DNA from: Clostridiaceae bacterium
Lineage (GTDB): Bacteria > Bacillota > Clostridia > Saccharofermentanales > Saccharofermentanaceae
Length of the DNA stretch: 64,000 nt
Assembly: GCA_012718915.1 (NCBI GenBank)
Contig: JAAYBI010000078.1
Span: forward strand, 1 to 64,000
Direction: 5' to 3'
The translations under genes and the position numbers were made by a program. Under the pieces are notes generated by a model. It made no database searches and had not been told where the DNA came from. It saw only the letters and a list, made by a program, of their open reading frames with translations. Positions 26,363 through 35,372 of this stretch are shown in pieces (the first letter of the stretch is position 1; every line of letters begins with the position of its first letter).

Positions 26363-27883
26363 ATGTCTGATAAAAGCAGCAGTTCGGTATATTTTCGTAC
26401 AGTTTTGTCGTTGGCTTTGGTCACGGTATTTGTATTTTCGGTGCTTTCTTTTGTCTATTTCCAACGTATTTCGGCTTCGATCATTAACACCGAAAAAAAG
26501 AATGTTATGCTTACTGCACGAAATATATCCGGCGGTCTCGGCAGAATTCGCATCGAAGAAAATGTGGATGCCGGTGGCATAGAGTTGTCTTTTAACGAGC
26601 GCAATTTTCTAGAAGCTAATGCGATGTCTCAAAACTGTGTCGTATGGTTGGTTGATACGAACGGTAGAATTGAGTACTCGACATCTTTGCCCAAAGAGGT
26701 TCTGGCAAAACTCGACCAACGTGGGTCGTTTTTTCACCTACCCGATGATTTATTTAAAAATATCGTCAACGCAAATGAAGATCAAGGGTATGTTGCATCC
26801 GGGAACGGCTTGTTTTCGGATCCGAAGTCGGTCTGGGTGACCGCTTCCATAAAGCTTGATCTCTACGGTCAGTTCTTGATTATTCATGAACCGGTCGATG
26901 TTGATAATCAGGCTTTTCAAATGCTGTCAAGTGCGCTCGCGTTACCCCTTTCAATCTCCTTTGTTTTGGCATTAATACTGTTCATGCTGATGACCAGGTC
27001 CATTGTTCGTCCGATTCGATTGCTTTCGGATGTCGCGGGGAGTGTCGCTCGCGGAGATTTAACGCGTAGAATTGATATCGCTGAAGCACCGGGGGACTCT
27101 CCGTTTAAAATATTGATCTCTGACGAAATTACCAACATGGTTCATACCGTAAATAACATGATCGAGCAATTGGAACGACAAGCTTCGGACCGAAGAGTGT
27201 TCATTTCAAGTATAGCTCATGATCTCAGAACTCCGCTAACGTCGATAAATGGTTTTTTAACGGCAATCATGGATGGAACGATTCCGCCGGATCGCTGTAA
27301 TCACTATATGCAAATCATCAAAACTGAGGTTGAGCGCATTCAGAACCTTACCAATATGATGACCGAGGCCACTTCTTTTGGGCAAAGCGGTCAGACAAAT
27401 TACGAAATATTCGATATTAATGAATTGATAAGTGACACATTAACTGCTCTTGAAAATCAACTGTATGACAAAAATCTTGGCGTTCAAGTGGATTTGTTTA
27501 AAGATGATAAGGGACGCTTATTGGCCTCAGCAGAAAGACAGGCAATTATGCGTGTCGTTTATAATCTGTTGGCTAATGCCGTCAAATTTACCCCCAAGGA
27601 CGGAAACATCTCGATCAGTACGTATTATGAACCCAAAACAAATCTCATTTCCGTTTCGGTTGAAGATTCCGGCGAAGGTATACCGGAGGAGCATCGTTCG
27701 CGAGTATTCGACAGCTTCTACAAAATCGATAAATCCCGCACAGAATCCGGTTCCGGTCTCGGACTATATATCTGTAAAGAAATTCTAAAGTCACACAATC
27801 AGGATATTTATGTTAAAACCGGAAAAGAATGGGGAGGAGCGACTTTCGTTTTTACGGTAAGTGGCGCCAATAAGAGGGATTAA
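26363..27883 (+). CDS. Sensor histidine kinase
   Basis: A 506-residue membrane kinase: first membrane segment about 10-30, an extracellular sensor domain of roughly 155 residues, second membrane segment about 187-210, then a HAMP domain with RPIRLLSDVAG. The HisKA domain has the phosphorylated His286 in SIAHDLRTPLTS, and the HATPase domain has NLLANAVKFTP, DSGEGIP and GSGLGLYICKEI. It is paired with the response regulator directly upstream. The ribosome binding site is weak. Overall architecture is like PhoR/WalK but without a PAS domain that I can recognise. Confidence 0.92.
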   Translation: MSDKSSSSVYFRTVLSLALVTVFVFSVLSFVYFQRISASIINTEKKNVMLTARNISGGLGRIRIEENVDAGGIELSFNERNFLEANAMSQNCVVWLVDTNGRIEYSTSLPKEVLAKLDQRGSFFHLPDDLFKNIVNANEDQGYVASGNGLFSDPKSVWVTASIKLDLYGQFLIIHEPVDVDNQAFQMLSSALALPLSISFVLALILFMLMTRSIVRPIRLLSDVAGSVARGDLTRRIDIAEAPGDSPFKILISDEITNMVHTVNNMIEQLERQASDRRVFISSIAHDLRTPLTSINGFLTAIMDGTIPPDRCNHYMQIIKTEVERIQNLTNMMTEATSFGQSGQTNYEIFDINELISDTLTALENQLYDKNLGVQVDLFKDDKGRLLASAERQAIMRVVYNLLANAVKFTPKDGNISISTYYEPKTNLISVSVEDSGEGIPEEHRSRVFDSFYKIDKSRTESGSGLGLYICKEILKSHNQDIYVKTGKEWGGATFVFTVSGANKRD

Positions 27884-27884
27884 G

Positions 27885-28532
27885 ATGTTGTCAAAGGCAA
27901 AAGTTAATATTATTCTGTCCATTCTCGAAGAGATGTATCCGGTGGCTGAGTGTTCTTTAGATTTTGACGGGAACGATTTCCATTTCCTTGTCCGAGCAAT
28001 ACTTTCAGCTCAGTGTACGGATAAACGTGTTAATGAAGTGACAAAAACACTTTTTGATAAATATCCTTCCGTCTCATCTTTTGCCCAAGCGCAACAAGAA
28101 GCTTTAGCGAAGGACATCAAAACTTGCGGCCTTTATAATTCGAAATCAAGAAATATTATTAAGACGTCTCAGATTCTGGAAGAGATGTATGATGGCCAAA
28201 TTCCGATAGAATCGGAAGATCTTGAATCTCTTCCCGGAGTCGGACGAAAAGTAGCTAATCTGATTCGCGGAGAACTCTTTTCGATTCCTGCAGTTGTTGT
28301 GGATACACATTGCATGCGAGTAGCGAAACGACTTGATTTTGCCGATAGTGATCAGCCTTTACGTGTGGAAAAGGACCTGTCGTCTTGCGTACCTAAAGAC
28401 AAATGGATTACACTGGGACATAGATTTGTTGCGCACGGTCGAGCTCTTTGTTCGGCGCGTTCGCCAAAATGCAATTCTTGTGCACTTGAAGAGGTATGTA
28501 AGTATGGGCGTAGCCAAGCAAGAAAGCGATAA
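27885..28532 (+). CDS. nth: Endonuclease III (DNA glycosylase/AP lyase)
   Basis: Nth removes oxidised pyrimidines and cleaves AP sites. The protein (215 residues) has the helix-hairpin-helix LPGVGRKVAN with the catalytic Lys, the catalytic Asp in VVVDTHCMRVAKRL, and a C-terminal [4Fe-4S] cluster of the form C-x6-C-x2-C-x5-C (CSARSPKCNSCALEEVC). I start it at ATG 27885, directly after the kinase stop, because AGAGGGA lies 6 bases upstream. It overlaps recG by 29 bases. Confidence 0.95.
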   Translation: MLSKAKVNIILSILEEMYPVAECSLDFDGNDFHFLVRAILSAQCTDKRVNEVTKTLFDKYPSVSSFAQAQQEALAKDIKTCGLYNSKSRNIIKTSQILEEMYDGQIPIESEDLESLPGVGRKVANLIRGELFSIPAVVVDTHCMRVAKRLDFADSDQPLRVEKDLSSCVPKDKWITLGHRFVAHGRALCSARSPKCNSCALEEVCKYGRSQARKR

Positions 28533-30609
28533 TTCTCACCACCGGGACATACTCAGTCAACCGGTTGGTAAGATATGCAAGTTAACGCCTCATCGTCTCG
28601 GATTATTAGACAGACTGGGTATAGTTACGATATATGATCTTCTCAATCATATACCTTCCCGATACGAAAATTGGACGGATATCAAAGCGGTCGCATCACT
28701 TGAAAATGCCTCGGATCAGGCATTTGAAGCAGAAGTTATTCGAGTTCCTTCGTTACATCGAAAAGGGAAGTTTTCGTCTCTGAGCACCATGTTGTCTGAC
28801 GGTACGGATTCGATTAAGGCCGTCTGGTTCAATCAACCCTATTACAAAGACAAATTACGCAAGGGTGACCGGTATTTGTTTTTCGGCCGAGTGAAAAGAA
28901 TAAACGGCAATTTTGAAGTGATTAACCCGGCCTTCCGACCGGCGGACGAATTTAGTGAATTAACGTATTTGCCGGTATACCCATTAACAAAGGGATTGAC
29001 TCAATCTGCACTTCGAGGATATCTTAAGGCTTGTCTGCCCAAGGTTATTCCAAGCCTTCCCGAATTTCTTCCTCAAGATATTGTACAGTCAGAACGGCTG
29101 ATTGATTCTCAAGAAGCTTACGCTATCATCCATTTTCCTAAAAACGAGTCAGATTTATCGGCGGCTCGGGATCGATTAGCATATGAAGAATTATTTCTGG
29201 TATTAGCAAAGTTTTCTTTGATGAAGCGGAAAAAGGCCGGAAAGAACAGTGCGATTCCGATTCGAATGAGTCGCGATAAGGCGGAGCTTTTCAAGAAGAA
29301 GGTTGAATCACTGCCTTACGAGCTGACAGCGGATCAGAAAAAAGCCATAAATGACATTGTTTCGGACATTTCTTTGAATCGGCCGATGAGCCGTCTGGTG
29401 CAGGGCGATGTCGGATCCGGGAAAACAATCGTCGCCGCACTTGCGATGTACGCTGTTGCGTTGGCAGGTATGCAAAGTATTATGATGGTGCCGACTTCCG
29501 TCCTGGCAGAACAGCATTACCGCAATTTCAAGGCTCTGTTCTCGAACGATGATTTCTCTGTCGATTTAATGCTTGGAAGTACTTCCGCTCATGAAAAAAG
29601 AGCGATCCGGGAGCGTCTTTCTACAGGTAAAACATTGATATTGATTGGTACACATGCGGTGTTATCCGAGCAGAATGAATTCATGGCACCGGCGCTTCTT
29701 GTGACGGACGAGCAGCATCGTTTTGGTGTGCGCCAGCGTACGTTATTACTACAGAGAAGCGGAAGAGACATCCACACCTTGGTGATGTCCGCCACACCTA
29801 TTCCGCGCACGCTGGCTTTGATAGTGTATGCAGATCTCGATTTATCCAATATTACGACACCTCCTGCCGGGCGCCCAAAAATTGAAACTTACTTAGCCGG
29901 AGAGTCGGATGAGGATCGCGTATACGATATTGTTATGCGGCAATTAATTGAAGGACGCCAAGTTTACTACGTATGTCCGTCTATTGAATCCGAAGAAGAC
30001 AGCGACAAAGTCTCCGCTGTTGAGCTTTACGATAATTTGTCGAAGGGTCGCTTTTCAGGTTACCGTGTCGGCCTATTACACGGAGCTCTGAAACCAGACG
30101 AAAAAGAACGTGTCATGCATGATTTTCTGGAGCATAAGGTTGACCTGCTTATATGTACGACTGTGGTTGAAGTCGGTGTAGATAATCCGAACGCGTCACT
30201 GATTGTTATCGAAAATGCGGAGTGTTACGGATTGGCAACGCTGCATCAATTGAGAGGCCGCGTGGGAAGAGGATCCTATCGGTCGGTATGTATTCTCAAA
30301 AGCAATGCAGAATCAGATAAAATCAAGGAGCGGCTGCGTTTTGTGTGTGCGAACTCCGATGGATTTGCACTGGCTCAGAAGGATCTGGAGACAAGAGGTC
30401 CGGGGGATTTCTTCGGCACTCGTCAACATGGGTTGCCGACGCTTCGTTTTTCTGATTATCATACCGATATGCCTAAGATGCAACGCGTGGCGAAGCAAGT
30501 TGAAGCATATATCGATCAGATTGCGGATTCAAACCACAGATCATCAGAAGAATTAGCGACGCTTTTTGAACTTCGATACGGCATATTCTGTAGCCAGTCG
30601 TCTATTTAG
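28504..30609 (+). CDS. recG: ATP-dependent DNA helicase RecG
   Basis: RecG remodels stalled replication forks and Holliday junctions. The protein of about 701 residues has an N-terminal wedge/OB domain, then helicase motifs: GDVGSGKTIVAALAM (Walker A), DEQHRFGVRQR (motif II), SATPIPRT (motif III), and TTVVEVGVDNPNA with QLRGRVGRG (motifs V and VI). The open frame extends further left, but ATG 28504 has GAGG 9 bases upstream and gives the expected length. Coupling to nth groups two repair genes. Confidence 0.95.
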   Translation: MGVAKQESDNSHHRDILSQPVGKICKLTPHRLGLLDRLGIVTIYDLLNHIPSRYENWTDIKAVASLENASDQAFEAEVIRVPSLHRKGKFSSLSTMLSDGTDSIKAVWFNQPYYKDKLRKGDRYLFFGRVKRINGNFEVINPAFRPADEFSELTYLPVYPLTKGLTQSALRGYLKACLPKVIPSLPEFLPQDIVQSERLIDSQEAYAIIHFPKNESDLSAARDRLAYEELFLVLAKFSLMKRKKAGKNSAIPIRMSRDKAELFKKKVESLPYELTADQKKAINDIVSDISLNRPMSRLVQGDVGSGKTIVAALAMYAVALAGMQSIMMVPTSVLAEQHYRNFKALFSNDDFSVDLMLGSTSAHEKRAIRERLSTGKTLILIGTHAVLSEQNEFMAPALLVTDEQHRFGVRQRTLLLQRSGRDIHTLVMSATPIPRTLALIVYADLDLSNITTPPAGRPKIETYLAGESDEDRVYDIVMRQLIEGRQVYYVCPSIESEEDSDKVSAVELYDNLSKGRFSGYRVGLLHGALKPDEKERVMHDFLEHKVDLLICTTVVEVGVDNPNASLIVIENAECYGLATLHQLRGRVGRGSYRSVCILKSNAESDKIKERLRFVCANSDGFALAQKDLETRGPGDFFGTRQHGLPTLRFSDYHTDMPKMQRVAKQVEAYIDQIADSNHRSSEELATLFELRYGIFCSQSSI

Positions 30610-30636
30610 TGCATAATATATACAGCGGAGGGATTC

Positions 30637-31197
30637 ATGCCAAGAATTATTGCCGGTGATAATAAAGGGATGATTTTGAATGCGCCCAAAGGCGATCGAA
30701 CTCGTCCGACTACGGATAAAGTAAAAGAAGCAATATTTTCAATTATTCAAGTCCGCGTACCGAATGCCTCATTTTTGGATTTGTTTGCCGGCAGTGGGCA
30801 GATGGGGCTTGAGGCTTTGAGCCGGGGGGCGTCTAAGGCCGTATTTGTTGAAAAGAATCGACAGAGTATTTATGTTATTCAAGAAAATATAGCCAAGGCC
30901 GGAAGAATACAAGAATCGGAGATCGTTGCCGGAGATGTCGCATCTGCGCTGCGTCGAATTGCGGACAGAAATGAGTCATTTGATATCATTTTTATGGATC
31001 CGCCTTACAAAGAAGCCAAGAAGATGTTGGACATCGTCGCAGATCAAGTATGCAAGAATAGTCTCTTGTCCGAAGATGGCGTTTTAATCATTGAGCATGA
31101 TTCTGATGATATATTTGATGAAACTGTAATCAATTTGACATTGAGCAGACGTTGTAAGTACGGTAGTACAATGCTAACATTTTATCAGATATTATGA
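30637..31197 (+). CDS. rsmD: 16S rRNA m2G966 methyltransferase RsmD
   Basis: RsmD methylates G966 of 16S rRNA. The 186-residue protein starts MPRIIAGDNKGMIL, followed by RPTTDKVKEAIFSI. The SAM site is FLDLFAGSGQMGLEALSRGA and the catalytic DPPY motif is in IIFMDPPYKEA. GGAGGG precedes the ATG. It is followed by coaD, a very common pairing. Confidence 0.96.
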   Translation: MPRIIAGDNKGMILNAPKGDRTRPTTDKVKEAIFSIIQVRVPNASFLDLFAGSGQMGLEALSRGASKAVFVEKNRQSIYVIQENIAKAGRIQESEIVAGDVASALRRIADRNESFDIIFMDPPYKEAKKMLDIVADQVCKNSLLSEDGVLIIEHDSDDIFDETVINLTLSRRCKYGSTMLTFYQIL

Positions 31198-31218
31198 TGT
31201 TGGGGGTATTCTGCTACT

Positions 31219-31713
31219 TTGAAGACGTTTGTGTTTCCCGGAAGTTTTGACCCGTTTTCATTGGGTCATCTTGATATCGCTAAACGAGCGACGAAGCTTT
31301 GTGATCGTTTGATTGTCGCGGTAATGAATAATAGCGTCAAGCATCCGACATTCACTTCTCAAGAACGTAAATATATGGCAGAGAAGTGTCTTGAAGGTAC
31401 TCCCGGAATCGAAGTGATTTCACACGACTCTCTTTTGGTTGATTTGTTTGTTAAAGTAGATGCGGCGGCGGTCGTCAGAGGACTGAGAAGCGAATCAGAT
31501 TTTCGGAATGAGGCGGAAATGGCCGCAGCCAACAAACTTTTGTTGCCGGAATATGACGTTATTCTATTGCCGTGTAGCGCGGATCTTGCATTTACAAGTT
31601 CGACCATCATTAAGGAAGTGGCGTTTTACGGTGGAAATATTTCTAAAATGGTTGCGCCGAGTATCGTTGATTTCGTTACTGCTGCAATCTCAGAAAGAAG
31701 CAAAAGGGATTAA
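31219..31713 (+). CDS. coaD: Phosphopantetheine adenylyltransferase CoaD
   Basis: CoaD makes dephospho-CoA from phosphopantetheine and ATP. The 164-residue protein begins KTFVFPGSFDPFSLGHLDIA (nucleotidyltransferase H-x-G-H-like motif as SLGH) and has AAVVRGLRSESDFRNEAEMA and SSTIIKEVAFYGG. The start is TTG at 31219 behind a GGGGG stretch about 12 bases upstream, a rather long spacing; no better start is seen. It overlaps the RBS region of the next gene. Confidence 0.95.
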   Translation: MKTFVFPGSFDPFSLGHLDIAKRATKLCDRLIVAVMNNSVKHPTFTSQERKYMAEKCLEGTPGIEVISHDSLLVDLFVKVDAAAVVRGLRSESDFRNEAEMAAANKLLLPEYDVILLPCSADLAFTSSTIIKEVAFYGGNISKMVAPSIVDFVTAAISERSKRD

Positions 31714-31727
31714 TGGAGGGGAACAGT

Positions 31728-32201
31728 ATGCCAGATATGCCACGTCAGTATAGATCCGGCGAAGGAGATATTATTGATTTGCTGGATCAGCTTCAATCGA
31801 CAGTATCGGAAGCAAAGGGCTTGCCATTTTCTGACAATTGTATTGTAGACAGACAAGACGTTTTGTACTGGATTAACCAGATTCGAGATGCACTTCCCGA
31901 AGAAGTTCGTCAAGCAAGATGGATTGTTGAGCAGAACCGACAAGTTGTTGCGAGCGCTCGACAAAAGGCTGAGAGTATTCTTCGCGAGTCCGAACAACAA
32001 TCGGCAATGATGATTGATGAACACGAGATAACATTGCAGGCTCGAGCTGTGGCTGATAAGATGATTGAAGAGGCGAATCAGACCTCTTGGGAAATGCGGG
32101 TTGCATCGACAGAATATGCAAGACAGCGCCTCTCAGAAATAGAGAATCATTTAACAGAAATGCTCGTTAAGGTTCAGAAAAACAAGAAGGAGCTCAAGTA
32201 G
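31728..32201 (+). CDS. Conserved coiled-coil protein downstream of coaD
   Basis: This 157-residue soluble protein has GEGDIIDLLDQLQSTV near the N-terminus, a middle motif VDRQDVLYWINQIRDALPEE, and a long C-terminal helix rich in Gln, Glu, Ala and Arg that should form a coiled coil, like F0-ATPase subunit b. Proteins of this type follow coaD in many Clostridia and are often annotated simply as ATPase; no nucleotide-binding motif is visible. I start it at ATG 31728 because GGAGGGG (31715-31721) lies 6 bases upstream. Function unknown. Confidence 0.75.
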   Translation: MPDMPRQYRSGEGDIIDLLDQLQSTVSEAKGLPFSDNCIVDRQDVLYWINQIRDALPEEVRQARWIVEQNRQVVASARQKAESILRESEQQSAMMIDEHEITLQARAVADKMIEEANQTSWEMRVASTEYARQRLSEIENHLTEMLVKVQKNKKELK

Positions 32202-32213
32202 CTCCTTTTCTTC
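32187..32213 (+). terminator. Terminator overlapping the end of the coiled-coil gene
   Basis: The 8-bp stem AAGGAGCT/AGCTCCTT (32187-32194 with 32200-32207), loop CAAGT, is followed by TTCTTCTT. The stop codon lies in the loop. It separates the coaD operon from the ATPase/TOPRIM pair. Confidence 0.65.
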
Positions 32214-32229
32214 TTAGGAGGTGAGCTCA

Positions 32230-33438
32230 TTGCTTCTCGGTATCAAAATAAACAATTACTCCATATTTCTCGAGGATAAAATCGGCGCTTTGATCGAAGA
32301 TTTTCAATCAGGGCTTGTCAAAGATACATCTGCACTTTCTTCAGGCGTATCGATTGCATTCCCGCTTTCGGGAATCAATGCATTAATCGGTCGCAACCAG
32401 ACCGGAAAAAGTCTATTCCTCGATATTCTATCCTTCGTTTCGGATTCGACGGTAAAGGGTTGTGCGGAGGCATCTGTCATAAGGGGTCGAAAGGGTTTTT
32501 CTAATTTGCCCAATGCAGCGCTTGAGCCAATTGAATTTGAATTGTGCTTTGAGGTCAAACTAAAAGATTCTCCATACAACTTATCTGCGGTGCTTGTGCG
32601 TTACTTATTCTCGCTAACATCCGATGCGCATGGCCGTCCATCATATAGCCATGAACAGGTCGACGTATTTTCGGGAGAAGATTATTCATTGCTGAAAACG
32701 GTATTAGACATTAATAACGGTAAGGGTGTCTTTCGTTTTCGAGATCAAGAAAGTGAAGCTGAAATATCGGATTCAAGATTTTCTGCCTTGCGGACGTATG
32801 GCAGCATGCCGCAATGTCCTGTTTTGAATCGCCTCTATCATGAGATCTCTCGTTGGTATTTTTGCAAATTCTCATCGCCGAGTAATGGCAACGGCACGCG
32901 GACAGCGGTTGCCCCGGGTGGGCACAAACATCTTGATAGTTATGGCACAAACGTTCAGAATGTTCTCGATTATATTCGAATAGAAAACCCGGAGCATTTT
33001 GAGCGATTGACTGCAAGGATTTATAGTAAGATTCCGAGTGTCGGTAAATTAAAAGACAAACTTCCTGATAGCTTCAGGCAAAGTCCTAACAAACTCTTTT
33101 TGTACTTGTTGCTACTTGAGGACCCAAGGCCAAGACCGATGATATGTATCGAGACACCGGATATGGGATTGTATCACGATATGGTAGATGTATTGTCTGC
33201 AGAATTGCGTGCATATTCAATTCGGCACCCGGAGTGTCAAGTAATTTTCACAACACACAACCCGTACATTTTAGAATCGATTGCTCCTGAAGAGGTTTGG
33301 ATTTTTAAAAGAGATATTGCGGAACAGGAGAGTGCGGTTGAAGTTACACCTGCCGCAGCCGATCCTTTGGTTGTTGAAATGTATGAACAGGGCGTCGGAA
33401 TGGGCGCGATTTGGTACTCCGGACATTTTGATGATTGA
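32230..33438 (+). CDS. ABC-type AAA ATPase (AAA_21-like), first gene of an ATPase/TOPRIM pair
   Basis: A 402-residue ATPase. Walker A is GRNQTGKS (about residues 54-61). Far downstream come a Walker B-like strand ICIETPDMGL (Glu308) and the H-loop FTTHNPYIL (His343). A Walker A and B that flank a long middle region, with a final TTHNP motif, mark the OLD/RecF-like AAA_21 group of stand-alone ABC ATPases, seen in many defence systems. A perfect AGGAGGTG lies 6 bases before the TTG at 32230; the GTG at 32221 overlaps it. The stop codon is followed 32 bases later by a TOPRIM-like gene. I cannot assign it to a named system. Confidence 0.8.
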   Translation: MLLGIKINNYSIFLEDKIGALIEDFQSGLVKDTSALSSGVSIAFPLSGINALIGRNQTGKSLFLDILSFVSDSTVKGCAEASVIRGRKGFSNLPNAALEPIEFELCFEVKLKDSPYNLSAVLVRYLFSLTSDAHGRPSYSHEQVDVFSGEDYSLLKTVLDINNGKGVFRFRDQESEAEISDSRFSALRTYGSMPQCPVLNRLYHEISRWYFCKFSSPSNGNGTRTAVAPGGHKHLDSYGTNVQNVLDYIRIENPEHFERLTARIYSKIPSVGKLKDKLPDSFRQSPNKLFLYLLLLEDPRPRPMICIETPDMGLYHDMVDVLSAELRAYSIRHPECQVIFTTHNPYILESIAPEEVWIFKRDIAEQESAVEVTPAAADPLVVEMYEQGVGMGAIWYSGHFDD

Positions 33439-33470
33439 CGGCAACAGATGACAATAATTCGAAGGTGTGT

Positions 33471-34142
33471 ATGAGATTTGAAGTATTAACCGAAGATCGA
33501 TCGGGCGGAATGGTGCTTGATCAAATTCTTCCGAAAATGATTCGAAAATATGACATGGATGTGGATGTACACATACGTCCGCATCGTGGATTGGGCGATT
33601 GGCCGTCCAATGACAGCGAAGATCCGCAACCTTACGCTTCCGGTCTGCTTGACTTGCTTCCGGCAAAGTTGCGTGCTTATGAACACGTCTATGCCGGTAC
33701 GGAGACGATTGTTATTGTTGTCATGGATTCTGACAGTTATTCTCCTGCGCAGATATTTAATCGACTGCGAAGTTTATGTCAACGAAATGCACCAAACCTT
33801 GTATATGTCATAGGTGTTTGTGTTGAAGAAATGGAGTCCTGGTTGCTCGGTGACAAGTCGGCGGTTCTTGCTGCATATCCTGATGCGGATGTTTCGGCAA
33901 TCAATCAATATGAGCAAGATAGTATTTGCGGGACTTGGGAGACACTCTGTCGTGTGATACTGAAAGATCGTGCTGATCGAACAATCCGAATCGGTTATCC
34001 TGCGGTAGGGCAATTGAAGAGCGAATGGGCAGAGAATATTGCGGTACATATGAATCCGGAAGTGAATAAATCACCGAGCTTTGACCGCTTTTCTCATGCA
34101 GTCGATTATGCGGTTAAGAAGATAAAAGGATTTCATCGATGA
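33471..34142 (+). CDS. DUF4276-like protein with TOPRIM-type acidic motifs
   Basis: A 223-residue protein starting MRFEVLTEDRSGGMVLDQIL. The Glu at residue 8 (LTEDRSG) and the D-x-D at 86-88 (VVMDSDSYS) fit the metal-binding motifs of TOPRIM folds. A later GVCVEEMESWLLGD is typical of DUF4276, a family often found next to AAA_21 ATPases. I prefer ATG 33471 (AAGG 5 bases upstream) to the upstream TTG 33435. Together with the ATPase it resembles split OLD-type or PARIS-type ATPase/TOPRIM pairs, so a nuclease or nucleotide-acting effector is likely but not shown. It overlaps hemW by 4 bases. Confidence 0.7.
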   Translation: MRFEVLTEDRSGGMVLDQILPKMIRKYDMDVDVHIRPHRGLGDWPSNDSEDPQPYASGLLDLLPAKLRAYEHVYAGTETIVIVVMDSDSYSPAQIFNRLRSLCQRNAPNLVYVIGVCVEEMESWLLGDKSAVLAAYPDADVSAINQYEQDSICGTWETLCRVILKDRADRTIRIGYPAVGQLKSEWAENIAVHMNPEVNKSPSFDRFSHAVDYAVKKIKGFHR

Positions 34143-35293
34143 GCTGTATTCGCTCGGCCTATATCCACATTCCGTTTTGTGTAAGTAAATGCCTTTATTG
34201 TGATTTTACTTCCTTTTCGGCGAGCGAATCACAAATAGACCGTTACGTCGAAGCGCTGATTTTGGAAATGCGGCGTTTTGCGGAATTCGAGTCAATTCAA
34301 TCAGCCGGAGTTCTTCCGGCGCTTAAAACACTTTATATCGGTGGAGGCACCCCGTCGTTGCTTTCGAATAATCATATTTTTCGTATTGTCGATACGGTAA
34401 GGGCGCTCTTTGGTTTTGTGCCTGATCCTGAAATTACCGTTGAAATGAACCCGAATACGTCCGGTATAGATTTTCTGAATTCATTTATCGAGGCAGGCGG
34501 AAACAGAGTGTCGCTCGGCGTTCAATCGCTCGACGAAGACTTGCTGGCCAGTATGGGCAGAGCACATACTGCCCAAGAAGCTCTTGACGCGATTGGGCTT
34601 ATACAGCAAGCAGGTATTCTGAATATCTCATGTGATTTGATAATCGGACTTCCTAACCAAAAAATAGATCAAGTCATTTCTGACATTGATATTCTCGTCC
34701 AAAAAGGCATCCGACATATTTCTGTATACTCGTTGTCTCTTGAAGAAGGAACCGTGTTTGCGCAGAGGTACGCCGAATCGATTGAACGTTTGATGCCGGA
34801 GGACTATGAGAGAAAAATGTATCATGCGGTTCGAAATCACTTGATATCTTTAGGTTACCGACATTATGAAATCAGTAATTTTGCCATTCCCGGTTTTGAG
34901 AGTCGTCACAACAGTATGTACTGGAGTGCTTCGGAATATTATGGTTTCGGATTGGCGGCACATTCATACGTCCACTCGAATCGAATCGGCCACATCGAAG
35001 ATTTGGATACATATTTATCTAATGTAACGGGCAATCCGGAGGCTCTTGTATCCGAATGCGTTTCAATTGATGTGGAAGAAGAGCAAAAAGAATTCTTTTT
35101 ACTTGGGCTGAGAATGATTGATGGTGTAAGTGTCAATCATTTCATCGAACGTTTTGGGAAGTTACCGGAAGACCTTTTTCGGATACTTGAAAAGCATGTT
35201 TCAGATGGTCTGCTCGAGCATCAATTCGACCGCTATTATCTTACCCTTAAAGGTCTCGATTTTGCTAATCTCGTTTTCAGAGATTTTGTTTGA
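34139..35293 (+). CDS. hemW: Radical SAM heme chaperone HemW
   Basis: HemW is a heme-binding radical SAM protein related to coproporphyrinogen dehydrogenase HemN. The 384-residue product starts with YIHIPFCVSKCLYCDF, giving the C-x3-C-x2-C cluster at residues 14-21. YIGGGTPSLL, NRVSLGVQS and GLPNQ follow, then the HemN C-terminal domain. It normally sits directly upstream of hrcA, as here; the start overlaps the TOPRIM-like gene (ATGA). Its stop codon lies within the -35 box of the heat-shock promoter. Confidence 0.93.
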   Translation: MSCIRSAYIHIPFCVSKCLYCDFTSFSASESQIDRYVEALILEMRRFAEFESIQSAGVLPALKTLYIGGGTPSLLSNNHIFRIVDTVRALFGFVPDPEITVEMNPNTSGIDFLNSFIEAGGNRVSLGVQSLDEDLLASMGRAHTAQEALDAIGLIQQAGILNISCDLIIGLPNQKIDQVISDIDILVQKGIRHISVYSLSLEEGTVFAQRYAESIERLMPEDYERKMYHAVRNHLISLGYRHYEISNFAIPGFESRHNSMYWSASEYYGFGLAAHSYVHSNRIGHIEDLDTYLSNVTGNPEALVSECVSIDVEEEQKEFFLLGLRMIDGVSVNHFIERFGKLPEDLFRILEKHVSDGLLEHQFDRYYLTLKGLDFANLVFRDFV

Positions 35294-35318
35294 CATTCTC
35301 TGACTATGATGGTAAAGT
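35290..35318 (+). promoter_or_regulatory. Heat-shock operon promoter
   Basis: TTGACA (35290-35295), a 17-base spacer and TAAAGT (35313-35318) form a sigma-A promoter. The -35 box overlaps the end of hemW. Predicted transcription starts within the CIRCE element. Confidence 0.85.
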
Positions 35319-35322
35319 CATC

Positions 35323-35349
35323 TTAGCACTCGAAGGGCTTGAGTGCTAA
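35323..35349 (+). promoter_or_regulatory. CIRCE operator (HrcA binding site)
   Basis: TTAGCACTC (35323-35331), nine bases, GAGTGCTAA (35341-35349): a perfect CIRCE element. HrcA, encoded by the first gene downstream, binds it and represses the operon until heat or unfolded protein titrates GroEL. Confidence 0.98.
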
Positions 35350-35372
35350 GATAATTGCAGGGAGATGATGGC

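Noticed and set aside
28333-28503. Longer N-terminus for RecG
   Set aside because: The extra 57 codons lie inside nth in another frame, lack a ribosome binding site and do not resemble RecG.
32230-33438. ATPase as RecF or an ABC transporter subunit
   Set aside because: No membrane partner or ABC signature loop of transporters, and no dnaN/gyrB context for recF; the TTHNP motif and TOPRIM-like neighbour fit AAA_21 better.
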